A stretch of DNA of 64,000 nt from positions 38,099 through 102,098 of the forward strand of contig LYSV01000007.1 in assembly GCA_001657315.1 (NCBI GenBank), written 5' to 3'. This DNA comes from Flammeovirgaceae bacterium BBD 1991-12. GTDB taxonomy: Bacteria; Bacteroidota; Bacteroidia; Cytophagales; Cyclobacteriaceae. Below, in pieces: positions 36,856 through 46,544 of the stretch (within the stretch, counting starts at the first letter, position 1; each line of letters starts with the position of its first letter). The notes beneath the pieces were generated by a model that made no database searches, was not told the DNA's origin, and was given only the letters and a program-made list of their open reading frames with translations. A program made the translations under genes and the position numbers.

Positions 36856-39800
36856 ATGAAAAGGATCGTCATTCTAATCGCAGCACTTTTGGGAGCGGGA
36901 GTCGCAAAAAGCCAGATAAGCGCCAAGCTTATGAGGTATGTTGACATCTCTGAGACTCAAATCACCTTTGTTCACGGGGGAGATATCTGGGTGGTGTCAA
37001 AGACAGGTGGCACGGCTCTTCAACTCACACATTCCCCGGGAGAAGAGTCCTATCCAAGATTTTCTCCTGACGGATCAGAGATTGCCTACACCGCCAGCTA
37101 CGGAGGTAACAGCGACATTTATGTCATCCCCACGCTGGGCGGAGTACCCACACGGGTCACGTACGCTTCCTATGCCGACCGCATGGTGGACTGGCATCCT
37201 GATGGAGAGCGTATTCTGTTTGCATCCAGAAGGGAAACGGGCACACCACGGGTCAATCAGTTCTTTCTGGTGAGCAAAACAGGAGGGTTTCCGGTAAAAC
37301 TGTCCGTACCCTACGGCGAGCTGGCCAGTTTTTCTCCTGAAGGCGACCGCCTGGCATATATCACCAAGATTACTGAAAACTATCCGTTTAAGCGGTACCG
37401 TGGCGGGCTTACTTCCGACGTTATCATTTTCGATCTGAACAGCAATTCTGCAGAAAATATAACCCAAAACACCGCCAACGACGGGAAACCTGCATGGGCC
37501 GGTAACAAGGTGTACTATCTGTCGGATAATGGCAAAATGATGAGGAGAAACATCTGGTCCTACGATACACAATCCAGGCAAAGCAAACAAGTGACCTTTC
37601 TGGAGGATTTTGATATCACCTATCTTTCTGCCGGACCCAAAGATCTTGTGTTTGAGGCCGGAGGAGTGTTGTATACCATGGATCAGGGAACAGAAAAATA
37701 CCAGCCGGTACAGGTAAACGTGGTCAGTGATCTTGCCGCAGAGATGCCAAGAATGCAGAAAGTGAATAAAATGATCCAGAACATGACTGCCTCACCCGGA
37801 GGTAAGCGCATCATATTTGAGGCAAGGGGGGAGCTGTTCAATGTGCCTGTAAAGGAAGGTTTCGTATTGAATATGACCCAATCCAGCGGGGCATTTGATC
37901 AAAGCCCTGCGTGGTCACCGGATGGTAATCATGTAGCATGGTGGAGTGATGAATCCGGTGAGTACGAGATCTGGTTGCAGAACATGAGAAAGGACGGCCC
38001 TGCAAGAAAGCTCACCAATCGCAACGGAGGGTTCGGCTACCGTCTCCATTGGTCACCGGACAACAAAAAGATCGCTTTCATAGACGAGAAGAATGACATC
38101 AATATCATCGATGTGGCTTCTGGACAAATAAAGGTAGCTGACAATTACCGTTGGAACGTCGGACACGGAGGACGGTTTTTCTTCCCTATTCACTGGTCGC
38201 CGGACTCAAAATGGCTGACCTATTCCATTGGTCAGGATAATTCCAACAATGCCATCTTTCTTTTTAATATAGCTGAAGGTAAAGCCTATCAGGTGACCAG
38301 TGGGTTCTATTCTGACTCTCAGCCCGTATTCGGGCCTGATGGCAAGTATTTGTTCTTTCTAACCAATCGAAATATGCAGTCGGCTTACAGCAGTTTGAAT
38401 GACGGTACATGGATCTATCCCAATAGTACGCAGTTGGCAGCCATCAGCCTGACCAAAGAGGCTCCTTTTCTGCTAAAGCCCAAAAATGATGAACTGGAAG
38501 AGGAAAAAAAGGAAGAAACTGAAGAGGAAACCGGAAGCAAGGATAAAGACAAGAAAAAGAAGGAAAACAGCGACAAGAACAAAGAGGATAAAAAAGAGAT
38601 GTCCGTCAAAATTGACTGGGACGGCCTTGAAAGCAGACTGACCATTCTGCCTCCAAAGCCAGGTAACCTCGGCAATCTGATGGTCTTTAAAGGCAAAATT
38701 GTCTACCGGAGGTTCCCCAATACAGGAGAGGCCGGTGGAAAACCTACGCTGATGTTCTATGAGCTGGAAAAACGCGAGGAAAAGACCATATTGGCTGATG
38801 TACAAAGCATCGTACCTACAGCAGGAGGAAAAAGCCTGCTGGTAAGGAGCTCAGGAAAATACGGCATTGTAAAACCGGAACCTGATCAGAAAATAAAGGA
38901 TGCTATCTCCACTGACGGGCTGGTGATGCAGCTCAACCCTAAAGAAGAATGGAGGCAGATCTTTACAGACACGTGGAGAAGACACCGGGACTTTTTCTAT
39001 GACAAGGATATGCATCAGGTAGACTGGCCTGCCCTGAAAGAAAGATATGGCGCTTTGGTCGAGGACGCCCGTACGCGATGGGATGTAAGTAATATCCAAT
39101 CCAACCTGAATGCAGAGCTTAGCGCCGGGCATACTTACACTTTTGGCGGCGACAATGAACAGGTTTCCCGAATATCGACTGGCTACCTTGGTATCGATTG
39201 GGAGCTGAGCAACAACAGATATCGCGTCAAACGTATTGTGAGGCCGGCAGCATGGGATACAGAGGTCCGTTCTCCCTTTGATCTGCCTGGCTCGGAGGTA
39301 AATGCAGGGGATTACATTATCTCGGTCAATGGTATTGCTCTGGATCCGGCTAAAGATCCGTATGCCGCTTTCGATGGCTTAAGTGGCAAAACCGTGTCGC
39401 TTATGGTAAGTAAGACCGGAACACCCAACGATGCCAAAAAGGTAGTAGTGAAGTGCCTGACCCAGGGTGGAGAGCAGAACCTGCGCTACCTCGAATGGAT
39501 CGAAAACAACCGGAAAATGGTGGAAAAGCTATCTGATGGACAGCTCGGCTACGTGTACATGTCCAATACTGCTTCCAGAGGACAACTTGAACTGGTGAGA
39601 ATGTATTACGGACAACTGGACAAAAAAGGCTTTATCATTGACGAAAGGTTCAATGGCGGGGGTCAACTGGCAGACAGGTTCCTTGAGCTGTTGAAGCGAC
39701 CTGTGGTATACAATCTCTACTGGAGGCATGGAAAAAACCATACCTGGCCCGTTAAAGCGAACACCGGACCTATGGGTATGCTGATCAATGGCTGGGCCGG

Positions 39801-40161
39801 CTCCGGTGGTGACGGGCTGCCATGGGCTTTTCAGGAGCTGGAGGCCGGGCCTATAGTAGGAGAGCGTACTCTGGGGATACTGGTTGGTCCTGCTACCGGC
39901 CACCGGCTGATCGACGGGGGTGGAATAACCGTACCTGGTGCCCGGCTCTACGACAATGACGGACACTGGTTCTGGGAAGGTGAAGGTGTAAAACCTGATT
40001 TTCCGGTGTGGGATGACCCCAACGTACTGATCAAGGGAAGGGATCCCCAGATGGAAAAGGTAGTGGAAGAAGTTGTGAAATTATTAAAAGGGAATACTCC
40101 GGCGATCACTCCGGTACCTTCTATGGAAGATCGTACGGCAAAGGGGCTTGGCAACGAGTAA
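36856..40161 (+). CDS. Tricorn-like protease (S41 family) with beta-propeller and PDZ domains
   Basis: Large serine protease of 1101 residues with a signal peptide ending GAGVAKSQ, so it acts outside the cytoplasm. Two beta-propeller halves made of WD40/TolB-like blades (SPDGSEIAYTA, SPEGDRLAYI, SPDGNHVAWW, SPDSKWLTYS) occupy about 25-560. A Lys/Glu-rich linker follows (about 545-590), then a core domain, a PDZ domain (about 785-880, starting YLGIDWEL), and the S41 catalytic region with Ser983 in GWAGSGGDG. The order matches tricorn protease, which trims peptides. ATG at 36856 is preferred over an upstream start because it begins the signal peptide. Confidence 0.93.
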   Translation: MKRIVILIAALLGAGVAKSQISAKLMRYVDISETQITFVHGGDIWVVSKTGGTALQLTHSPGEESYPRFSPDGSEIAYTASYGGNSDIYVIPTLGGVPTRVTYASYADRMVDWHPDGERILFASRRETGTPRVNQFFLVSKTGGFPVKLSVPYGELASFSPEGDRLAYITKITENYPFKRYRGGLTSDVIIFDLNSNSAENITQNTANDGKPAWAGNKVYYLSDNGKMMRRNIWSYDTQSRQSKQVTFLEDFDITYLSAGPKDLVFEAGGVLYTMDQGTEKYQPVQVNVVSDLAAEMPRMQKVNKMIQNMTASPGGKRIIFEARGELFNVPVKEGFVLNMTQSSGAFDQSPAWSPDGNHVAWWSDESGEYEIWLQNMRKDGPARKLTNRNGGFGYRLHWSPDNKKIAFIDEKNDINIIDVASGQIKVADNYRWNVGHGGRFFFPIHWSPDSKWLTYSIGQDNSNNAIFLFNIAEGKAYQVTSGFYSDSQPVFGPDGKYLFFLTNRNMQSAYSSLNDGTWIYPNSTQLAAISLTKEAPFLLKPKNDELEEEKKEETEEETGSKDKDKKKKENSDKNKEDKKEMSVKIDWDGLESRLTILPPKPGNLGNLMVFKGKIVYRRFPNTGEAGGKPTLMFYELEKREEKTILADVQSIVPTAGGKSLLVRSSGKYGIVKPEPDQKIKDAISTDGLVMQLNPKEEWRQIFTDTWRRHRDFFYDKDMHQVDWPALKERYGALVEDARTRWDVSNIQSNLNAELSAGHTYTFGGDNEQVSRISTGYLGIDWELSNNRYRVKRIVRPAAWDTEVRSPFDLPGSEVNAGDYIISVNGIALDPAKDPYAAFDGLSGKTVSLMVSKTGTPNDAKKVVVKCLTQGGEQNLRYLEWIENNRKMVEKLSDGQLGYVYMSNTASRGQLELVRMYYGQLDKKGFIIDERFNGGGQLADRFLELLKRPVVYNLYWRHGKNHTWPVKANTGPMGMLINGWAGSGGDGLPWAFQELEAGPIVGERTLGILVGPATGHRLIDGGGITVPGARLYDNDGHWFWEGEGVKPDFPVWDDPNVLIKGRDPQMEKVVEEVVKLLKGNTPAITPVPSMEDRTAKGLGNE

Positions 40162-40252
40162 TTGTAATATTATGATCATTAATACGTCAGACAGCCACTT
40201 GTATTGCAATCCATGGCTGTCTGACCTCTTGTCCCTGACCCTATCGAACCCA

Positions 40253-40927
40253 ATGAGAAAAACTTCACATTTATTAACCTTTTTAACACTGGCATTAGCC
40301 TTCACTTCTGCGACCGCCATAGGACAAAAGAAGAATCTCATCAATTTCATCAATGAATATGATGCATTAAGATACTCCCTGCATCCGGAAATAAATGAAA
40401 CCAGCTTCATGCAGATCGACCCTGCTACAACAAGCAGAATAAAGACCTTTCTAAAGGAAAACAAGAGCAGGATCATTGACTATAGAAATCATGTACTGGA
40501 AAGGTTCGTCAGAGATGATGTAGAAAAAGATCAGTCAGCACAGTTTACAGAAGATGAAGAGCTCAGGCAGACTCTGCAGTCCAGCCATATTTTTATGAGT
40601 ATGTTTGACAAATTCGAAGCTATTGGTGATAGTGACCTTCAGCCATCTGATTTAATGGAGTTTCTGTCTGTTGACCCCATGTTGCTGTTGCATTCCATTT
40701 CCAGTCAGGTCCAGTCTTCTGTATTACTGGACAAGAACCAGGATACCAGGGAAATAGCCACGCTTTATGCCAGATCTTTCATTGGTGGAAGATACATTAC
40801 TTCCACGAAGATCGATAAGACGAATTGGTCAGTCAGAATATTTGAATACCATTATTATACCCAATTCGCAGTCAACACAGAATCAGGCAGGATTAGCCTT
40901 GAAAAGATCTACAGGCGAAAAGGTTGA
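40253..40927 (+). CDS. Hypothetical secreted protein
   Basis: Unrecognised 224-residue protein with a signal peptide ending FTSATAIGQ. The mature part is mixed helical with acidic stretches and no cysteine or metal motif that stands out. The likely start is ATG at 40253, about 90 bases after the tricorn-like gene; a longer frame begins inside that gene without a good signal. It may be co-transcribed with the protease. Confidence 0.62.
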   Translation: MRKTSHLLTFLTLALAFTSATAIGQKKNLINFINEYDALRYSLHPEINETSFMQIDPATTSRIKTFLKENKSRIIDYRNHVLERFVRDDVEKDQSAQFTEDEELRQTLQSSHIFMSMFDKFEAIGDSDLQPSDLMEFLSVDPMLLLHSISSQVQSSVLLDKNQDTREIATLYARSFIGGRYITSTKIDKTNWSVRIFEYHYYTQFAVNTESGRISLEKIYRRKG

Positions 40928-41075
40928 TAAATATTCAAACCAGGATTTACACATTGTTCCGATATATCTCCCGCTTTACAGGCAATTGCCCGACATTTTG
41001 CTTGCATATATATTAGTCTGTTCACTATACTTACAAACTGTACTATCCTCAAAAGATCTAAAATTCTCAAGCCCG

Positions 41076-41573
41076 ATGGACACTTTTAAAAAAGCTCCTT
41101 TTATTATCCTTTTTTGTATACCCCTGATCACCTATAGCCAGGACTTCACCATACCTGACTATAAAACACAACAGGATTATACAGATCAAATGGACAATGT
41201 TGTCAAAGTTTGCAACTGGCTGAATAATCACCCTTTGAACGACAAAGATCGCAAAAATGCCAATGCTTATCTTATAGCGTGGGCGTCAGGCACGTCTTCT
41301 GTCTCCGTCGCCATTGCTGAATACGTTTTAAAACTAACCGATAAAAACCCTGACTTCCTTGCGCTGTTCATTGCTAATTGGGTACTGTACTCAACAGATA
41401 CCGACTCATTCGATAATCTGGAGGCGAATTTTTTTGCTACCAGATCCGTTGTGGACTATTATTTAAAGATGCCGGAGGTGGTGAAGGATAAAGACCTGGA
41501 TAAGCTGGGTAAGTTACAAACCAAAAATAAACTACGGGATTGGGTGAAATCACAGATCCAGCCGCTCCGCTGA
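41076..41573 (+). CDS. Hypothetical secreted protein
   Basis: Unrecognised 165-residue protein. ATG at 41076 opens a signal peptide (FIILFCIPLITYSQ). The mature chain is helical, with LNDKDRKNANAYLIAWASG and DLDKLGKLQTKNKLRDWV segments. A longer open frame extends upstream into the previous gene in another frame and is rejected as a start. The gap to the preceding stop is about 150 bases. Confidence 0.65.
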   Translation: MDTFKKAPFIILFCIPLITYSQDFTIPDYKTQQDYTDQMDNVVKVCNWLNNHPLNDKDRKNANAYLIAWASGTSSVSVAIAEYVLKLTDKNPDFLALFIANWVLYSTDTDSFDNLEANFFATRSVVDYYLKMPEVVKDKDLDKLGKLQTKNKLRDWVKSQIQPLR

Positions 41574-41757
41574 TTGTGGGTATCAAAGCAGATCCTCATA
41601 CATGAAACAGAACCCGAACCCACAACTCGTTCTCGTTTGCAACCAGAGTGAATGAGGTCGGCGTTTTAGCGCTCGTGTGTAAGTCACTCTATGCTCTGCG
41701 CTTTATTCGCTTTGCTCAAACCAGTCACCGGCTTCCAGCAACCAGTGACCAGCTCTC

Positions 41758-42558
41758 CTAAAGATCACTCGATTTCAGCTTTGAATGAATGGCGTAAACA
41801 AAAAGCACTACCCACGCAAAAGAGGCCACTACGAACGTAAGGCTTACATAATCCTGTATCTCCTGAAAAATATAGCGGGGAAAGGGCACCTCGATCAGGT
41901 TGCTCATCGACTGCAGGGGGAAGTATTCCCCGATCGCCTCAATACTCCTCGGGAGCTGGGCAATGATGATCAGCTCCAGCGGACGGTAGATCATGAGGAT
42001 GAATACTGTGAGCGCAGACCTTTTGAGCAGAATAGTAAGCAAAAAGGCAAACACCAAAAAGCCAAACAAGTCCAGGAAATAGGCCAGTACAAACTCTGCT
42101 CCGTCAAACATTTCTGAAAATTCGATATCCGGCGTGTAGATAGAGCCTGTGATCAGTCCGGTGAGGAAAACCAGAGCAGCGGACCCCAAAGAGAGCAGGA
42201 AAATGGTAGATAGCTTGGACTTGAGAAAGTCCACTCTGCTCATACCGTCAATGATATTCTGTCGCACGGTCTTGTAGCTGAACTCGTTTGAAATAGAGAT
42301 CACCACAATGATGGCCATGAAGATCTTTAGCAGGGTGTACACATAGGTTATGTTTTGCCAGATATCCGGAAAATAAAGTATCGGGATCTTCATCGGGTCA
42401 AACTCGTCGAAGTCTGCTCCTATGGATTTAAGCCATTTAAGGAACTCTATCACTCCGGCAGGAATGCCAATGATCAAAAGACCGTATAAAATGTTAAGCA
42501 CCCAAAATGCACGATAGTTGGTCAGTTTGAGCAGGTCTATTCGTAAGAGTCTAAGCAT
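41758..42558 (-). CDS. ABC transporter permease (ABC-2 type)
   Basis: Membrane part of an ABC exporter, 266 residues with six helices (for example about 18-38, 68-95, 120-145, 155-180, 185-205, 235-255). The pattern MLRLLRIDLLKLTNYRAFWVL and the NEFSYKTVRQNIIDGMSR loop are typical of ABC-2 permeases. Its start overlaps the end of the ATPase gene by 8 bases, so the two form one complex. Substrate unknown; a lipid, peptide or envelope component is usual for this class. Confidence 0.88.
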   Translation of the reverse strand: MLRLLRIDLLKLTNYRAFWVLNILYGLLIIGIPAGVIEFLKWLKSIGADFDEFDPMKIPILYFPDIWQNITYVYTLLKIFMAIIVVISISNEFSYKTVRQNIIDGMSRVDFLKSKLSTIFLLSLGSAALVFLTGLITGSIYTPDIEFSEMFDGAEFVLAYFLDLFGFLVFAFLLTILLKRSALTVFILMIYRPLELIIIAQLPRSIEAIGEYFPLQSMSNLIEVPFPRYIFQEIQDYVSLTFVVASFAWVVLFVYAIHSKLKSSDL

Positions 42559-43444
42559 TCTCTGATTCGGCTAGAAGTTCAAGAAACTGTTTTTCGAGAC
42601 TTTTCTTTTGGGTAAGCAGGTGTGAAGCTACCACTCCCTTTTCAAAGAGGTACCGGTTAAGGTCCACCGCTGACTGATTGTCCGACAGAGTGACCAGGCA
42701 TTTTCCGTTCTCCAGTTTAATTTCCTTCGCTCCTGACCACTCTTTAAGCACCTCCGGTGCTTTTTCGGCCACTACCTCTACAGTCACTGCGCCGGCCCCT
42801 ATTTCGTCTACACTGCCGGAATACAGCAAGTTACCCTTTTTCAGCACACAGAAATGGGTGCACACCTTCTGCACTTCATCCAGCAGGTGGCTTGCCAAGA
42901 TGATCGTCTTGCCTTCAGCAGCTATGCGCCTGATCAGCTCACGTATCTCAGCTATACCCTGCGGATCCAGACCGTTGGTGGGCTCATCGAGGATCATCAC
43001 CTCCGGATCACAGATGAGTGCAGAGGCTATGGAAAGCCGTTGCTTCATACCCAGCGAGTAGGTCCTGAATTTATCATCTTTACGATCAAAGAGCTCAACC
43101 TTTTGCAGGGCAGGCTCAATATTCTCCTTCGATGCCTCCTTGATCTCAGCCACGATCTCGAGATTCCTTACGGCAGAAAGATAAGGGTAGAAGATGGGTG
43201 TTTCCAGGATCGCTCCGATCCTTTTCCTCATTTCCTTGGTAGGTGGCTCACCAAACCATGAAAACTCACCACTTGTCCTGTTGATCACATCCAGTAAAAT
43301 GCCAAGTGTAGTGGTTTTACCACTTCCATTCGGGCCCAGTATCCCAAACACCTCTCCCCTGCCCACCTCCAGCGAAAGGTTATTCACTGCCGTAAGACGA
43401 CCATAGCGCTTGGTCAGGCCACGTATACTTAAAACCGTTTCCAA
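42551..43444 (-). CDS. ABC transporter ATP-binding protein
   Basis: ATPase subunit of the exporter, 297 residues. Walker A GPNGSGKTT, signature YSLGMKQRLSIA, Walker B MILDEPTNGLD and switch LASH are complete. The N-terminus RGLTKRYGRLTAVNNLSLEV is typical. The C-terminal 80 residues form the extension found in CcmA/NatA-like exporters. The start is TTG at 43444; no in-frame ATG lies upstream before a stop. It is followed directly by the permease. Confidence 0.93.
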   Translation of the reverse strand: METVLSIRGLTKRYGRLTAVNNLSLEVGRGEVFGILGPNGSGKTTTLGILLDVINRTSGEFSWFGEPPTKEMRKRIGAILETPIFYPYLSAVRNLEIVAEIKEASKENIEPALQKVELFDRKDDKFRTYSLGMKQRLSIASALICDPEVMILDEPTNGLDPQGIAEIRELIRRIAAEGKTIILASHLLDEVQKVCTHFCVLKKGNLLYSGSVDEIGAGAVTVEVVAEKAPEVLKEWSGAKEIKLENGKCLVTLSDNQSAVDLNRYLFEKGVVASHLLTQKKSLEKQFLELLAESENA

Positions 43445-43582
43445 ATTCTGAATTATTTCCGTTTAAATCAGCCCAAGATATAAAAAGCATGATACAATGC
43501 CATACTAATGAACGAAAGGCTGTTAACGGATGCGGCTATTTTATGCGGGAAGGTTCGTAAGGCAGGTCAATGGTGATGTATA

Positions 43583-43650
43583 ACGTTCAATATTTGAAGT
43601 TGAAAGTTCAAAGTTGGAGAAACGCAGAACATTGAACTTTCAACGTTGAG
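43583..43650. repeat. Word repeat forming a 13-bp hairpin
   Basis: GTTGAAAGTTCAA at 43599-43611 is perfectly complementary to TTGAACTTTCAAC at 43632-43644, with related words between and around. It lies immediately downstream of the DUF4252 operon and probably serves as its transcription end, although no T-run follows. Confidence 0.7.
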
Positions 43651-43653
43651 CTT

Positions 43654-44127
43654 TTAAAATCCTTTCATTTCCTGTACACTGGAAATCAGGTTAGCCAGCT
43701 TGTTGAGAGGTACCTGGCCCTTGATATCGAGTATGGAAAGGCTTTCGTCATCGTCCATAAGCAGGACAAGGCCTGAGGTAACTCCGCCTTTTTCCTTGAT
43801 ATAGACATCCACATTCATGCCTTCGTGCCTCATGGTCATGAGATCTTCGAAATCCTCGTCATGGTATTCATTGACAAGGTCCTGAAAATCACTGCGCTCA
43901 ATACCTCTCTCCTCCTTATCCACCCGAATGAATTTCATCTTGTCGATGTCCTTGATCAGTTCGTCAAACTCAGCATTATCTTCCATGTTTAACATTTTGA
44001 GCGTATTGTTGTAAAAAAACAAAACAAAAGCTCCTTCATGTTCTTCATGGAACCGTTGTGTGGTCTTACTTTGAGCTGAGCCAAGGAGAGGGACGGCGGC
44101 AAGAATATACAAAATGAATTTTTTCAT
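43654..44127 (-). CDS. DUF4252 secreted protein (copy 3)
   Basis: Last of three paralogous DUF4252 proteins in this operon. ATG at 44127 opens a signal peptide (ILYILAAVPLLGSAQ); the mature part is about 138 residues. It keeps the family layout: RFHEEHEG start, a helix ending in DIDKMKFIRV, the YHDEDFEDLMTMR loop, and a final LLMDDDESLSILDIKGQVPLNKLANL segment. Role unknown; such genes often follow ECF sigma factors in Bacteroidota. The word-repeat hairpin follows its stop. Confidence 0.85.
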   Translation of the reverse strand: MKKFILYILAAVPLLGSAQSKTTQRFHEEHEGAFVLFFYNNTLKMLNMEDNAEFDELIKDIDKMKFIRVDKEERGIERSDFQDLVNEYHDEDFEDLMTMRHEGMNVDVYIKEKGGVTSGLVLLMDDDESLSILDIKGQVPLNKLANLISSVQEMKGF

Positions 44128-44178
44128 ATACGTTAAAAATAAAGACTGCAGGTGCCCGTACACCCACAGCCGCATGGT

Positions 44179-44685
44179 TTAATGGAATTTTCTACTGCTT
44201 TTCGCGAGGTAAGCCAGATCCTTCATATCCAGGGTACCGTTGATGTTCATCACTACGGCATTGTCTTCTTCCCGGATCAGGACTACCATATTTTTCACCT
44301 CATTGGCGTTCCCCTGTGTAAGAAATGACACCCTGTCGCGTCCTTCACGCACCTCCATCAGCTCCTCATACTTCTCCTTCTTTAGCTGTTCCCTCATTTC
44401 CTCGAACTCGGAGGGAGAAAGCCCGGAATCAAACAGGGGTACCGAAAGGATATCCATGGATTCAATGTTGTCACTTATACGGGCAATGACCTGCGCGTCC
44501 TCATCATCTTCATCAAAAGATGCTATGGTGGCAAAAAGCTTGAACAGGCTGTTGTTCAGTCTGACGACTGTAGCATCCCTGTCATCTTTATACTTTTCAT
44601 GGAACTTTTTCACCGTCTTACTCTGACCAAAAGTAAGACCCGCACCCAGTGCTACTATCAATGTTGTTAAGATCAACTTCTTCAT
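44179..44685 (-). CDS. DUF4252 secreted protein (copy 2)
   Basis: Middle DUF4252 paralogue, 168 residues with signal peptide ending GAGLTFGQ. The mature part shows KTVKKFHEKYKDDRDATVVRLNN, an acidic DEDDEDAQ loop, EEMREQLKKEKYEELMEVREG, and the closing VVMNINGTLDMKDLAYLA strand-helix unit shared with its neighbours. It may be part of an envelope stress response controlled by the upstream sigma factor. Intergenic spacing to copy 3 is about 50 bases and to copy 1 about 184 bases. Confidence 0.87.
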   Translation of the reverse strand: MKKLILTTLIVALGAGLTFGQSKTVKKFHEKYKDDRDATVVRLNNSLFKLFATIASFDEDDEDAQVIARISDNIESMDILSVPLFDSGLSPSEFEEMREQLKKEKYEELMEVREGRDRVSFLTQGNANEVKNMVVLIREEDNAVVMNINGTLDMKDLAYLAKSSRKFH

Positions 44686-44869
44686 TTTTCCTTATTTATT
44701 TTGCTTGTTGTTATTGAGTGAATATTCAGCTAAGAGTGGTGGCACCACTGCTGCCTGATCATTTTAGTCTGTAAACATTTTTAGTCTCCAACTGTGACCT
44801 TTTTACCGCCGGTAAGGTCTCTATAAGTGGTGCTACCAATTGTTTAAAAGGAGGCAGCACCTTTTATTC

Positions 44870-45388
44870 TCAATTATCCTTATCCAGCCGTTCCAGCTGT
44901 TCAAGACCGTCAATATCCATAGCCTTTGATATTTTGGCTACCTGTTTTAAATCGATCTCCCCGAAAAGCGTGAGGATAAAAAACTCATGATTTCCTCCCA
45001 TCACCATCAGCAGTTCGCTCACCTTACCGTTCTTTTCCTTGATCAGGAATTTCATATCGTTGTCCTCATCGCGGATGGACATGAGCTCATCATACTCATT
45101 CTTTGGTATAAGCGAGAAAGCTTCTCTGTACAGTTCCTTGCCCCTGTCGGTATCTTCCTTAGCCAGGATCTTTAGTCCTTTCAGCTTGCTAATGGCATCC
45201 ATTACTTCCTGATCCTCCTCGTCTTCCATCTCAAGGTCTGTGAACAGACCAAACATTCTGCCTGTAATGTTGACATTCGTGAAGCTTTGGTCAGAAGAAT
45301 ACTTATCAAAAAACCGGGTGATGGCATCCTGCCCGTGGGCAGCTGCAGCCACAATGAGTATCATTCCCGTTACTAAGATCTTTTTCAT
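44870..45388 (-). CDS. DUF4252 secreted protein (copy 1)
   Basis: First DUF4252 paralogue after the anti-sigma-like gene, 172 residues with signal peptide ending AAAAHGQ. It has the shared features TRFFDKYSSDQSFTNVNI, an acidic EMEDEEDQEV loop, LIPKNEYDELMSIRDED, and FFILTLFGEIDLKQVAKI. It starts 22 bases after the anti-sigma-like stop, so it belongs to the same transcript. The three copies are clearly homologous yet well diverged, suggesting old duplication. Confidence 0.87.
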   Translation of the reverse strand: MKKILVTGMILIVAAAAHGQDAITRFFDKYSSDQSFTNVNITGRMFGLFTDLEMEDEEDQEVMDAISKLKGLKILAKEDTDRGKELYREAFSLIPKNEYDELMSIRDEDNDMKFLIKEKNGKVSELLMVMGGNHEFFILTLFGEIDLKQVAKISKAMDIDGLEQLERLDKDN

Positions 45389-45410
45389 TGTTTATCCTGT
45401 TTATTTCTTT

Positions 45411-45926
45411 TTACAATTCGTTTCCACTTTTTACTTTTTCCTGGGCATCATTGAACGCCCCCACCTTCTTTGCTTCCCTGCGCCCTTTGTTAAAGTTCCT
45501 GGAGATCATCATGAGCGCCTTTTTTGTCTCTTCGAAGGCCTCCTTCGGATCTTCGAACGTATCTACAATGTAGGGATCATCCTTTTGGCTGAGATACCGC
45601 TCCCTGATGAAGTAGGTAGCCGTAACCAGGATCAGCCCCACGGCGGCCACGCGTGCCAGGTCATAAAAGAGCTTTTTGACCCTGCCCCTACCGACCTCAT
45701 GGACAGTTTCCACCTGTGCCAGCACCTTTTGGTCGAAGAGACCATCCAGCTTACCCGTTTTCCGTTCGTGGGTATAATATCTGAACAAAGGCTCCACAGA
45801 CTTCCACTTGTCCGGCACTTCAGTACCTTCAAAAAAATCCCTCAATTCCTTTTCCTCATCCAGTGAAGTTTCACCTTCCCAATACTTCTCCAGTAATCTG
45901 TCTATTCTATCGAAGTCCATAGGCAT
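45411..45926 (-). CDS. Putative membrane anti-sigma factor
   Basis: A 171-residue protein with one membrane helix (about 90-106, VAAVGLILVTATYF). The cytoplasmic N-terminus resembles zinc-less anti-sigma domains of Bacteroidota (RIDRLLEKYWEGETSLDEEKELRDFF), and the C-terminal 60 residues would lie in the periplasm (EDPKEAFEETKKALMMISRNFNKG). The start overlaps the sigma factor end by 20 bases, a strong sign of functional pairing. It probably holds the sigma factor until an envelope signal releases it. No zinc-binding HxxxCxxC motif is present. Confidence 0.8.
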   Translation of the reverse strand: MPMDFDRIDRLLEKYWEGETSLDEEKELRDFFEGTEVPDKWKSVEPLFRYYTHERKTGKLDGLFDQKVLAQVETVHEVGRGRVKKLFYDLARVAAVGLILVTATYFIRERYLSQKDDPYIVDTFEDPKEAFEETKKALMMISRNFNKGRREAKKVGAFNDAQEKVKSGNEL

Positions 45927-46431
45927 TAATGTTTAAAAGACTTTCCTTTAAGGTTTTTCTGGCCCTGAAAAGGTTAACCTTTACCTGATTCATGTCCATT
46001 TCGAGTATATCACTTATCTCCTTGTAACTGTACCCCTCCACATCCCTCAGGTGAATGACCTGCTTTTGTTTTTCCGGTAGTGAAGAGATCAGCGTTGCTA
46101 CGTTTTTCATTGTGTCACCAAGTTCCGTTGACCGGTAGGGGGTTGCCTCATTTCCCCCGGAAATATCAAAGCCTTCTTCTATTCTCCTGGTTTTACTGGT
46201 ATGTTTAGACTTTAACCTATCCAGACTCAGGTTTTTCGTTATTCTCATACACCATGCCTCCATGTTTTCCAGCTGATCAAGGTCCGATCGTCTGTTCCAG
46301 ACCTTTATCAGCACTTCCTGAACAATGTCCTGAGCCTCTGGTTCACTTTTGACCATCCTCAGGGCAAAACGGTAAAGCTTGTCTTTTACAGGTAAAACCC
46401 GTGTTTTAAAGGCTTCCAAACTCATATTCAT
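45907..46431 (-). CDS. ECF family RNA polymerase sigma factor
   Basis: Extracytoplasmic-function sigma factor of 174 residues. Region 2 is visible as LYRFALRMVKSEPEAQDIVQEVLIKVW with the -10 recognition helix after it. Region 4 is LPEKQKQVIHLRDVEGYSYKEISDILEMDMNQVKVNLFRARKTL, a typical helix-turn-helix. It heads an operon with its probable anti-sigma factor and three DUF4252 proteins, which are its likely regulon. Two possible ATG starts lie two codons apart. Confidence 0.94.
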   Translation of the reverse strand: MNMSLEAFKTRVLPVKDKLYRFALRMVKSEPEAQDIVQEVLIKVWNRRSDLDQLENMEAWCMRITKNLSLDRLKSKHTSKTRRIEEGFDISGGNEATPYRSTELGDTMKNVATLISSLPEKQKQVIHLRDVEGYSYKEISDILEMDMNQVKVNLFRARKTLKESLLNINAYGLR

Positions 46432-46486
46432 AGGGAAGACGACATAATCACTTAGATGTTACAGCAGAATAAAAATTTTGTTCAGG

Positions 46487-46544
46487 GTTCAATATTCCAC
46501 GTTACGAAACATTGAACTTGAACATTAAACTTTAAACATACAAC
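46487..46544. repeat. Word repeat with 7-bp hairpin
   Basis: GTTCAAT at 46487-46493 pairs with ATTGAAC at 46511-46517, surrounded by further TTGAAC/TTAAAC words, immediately downstream of the PdeM gene. Likely a transcription end of the same repeat type as at 43599. Confidence 0.6.
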
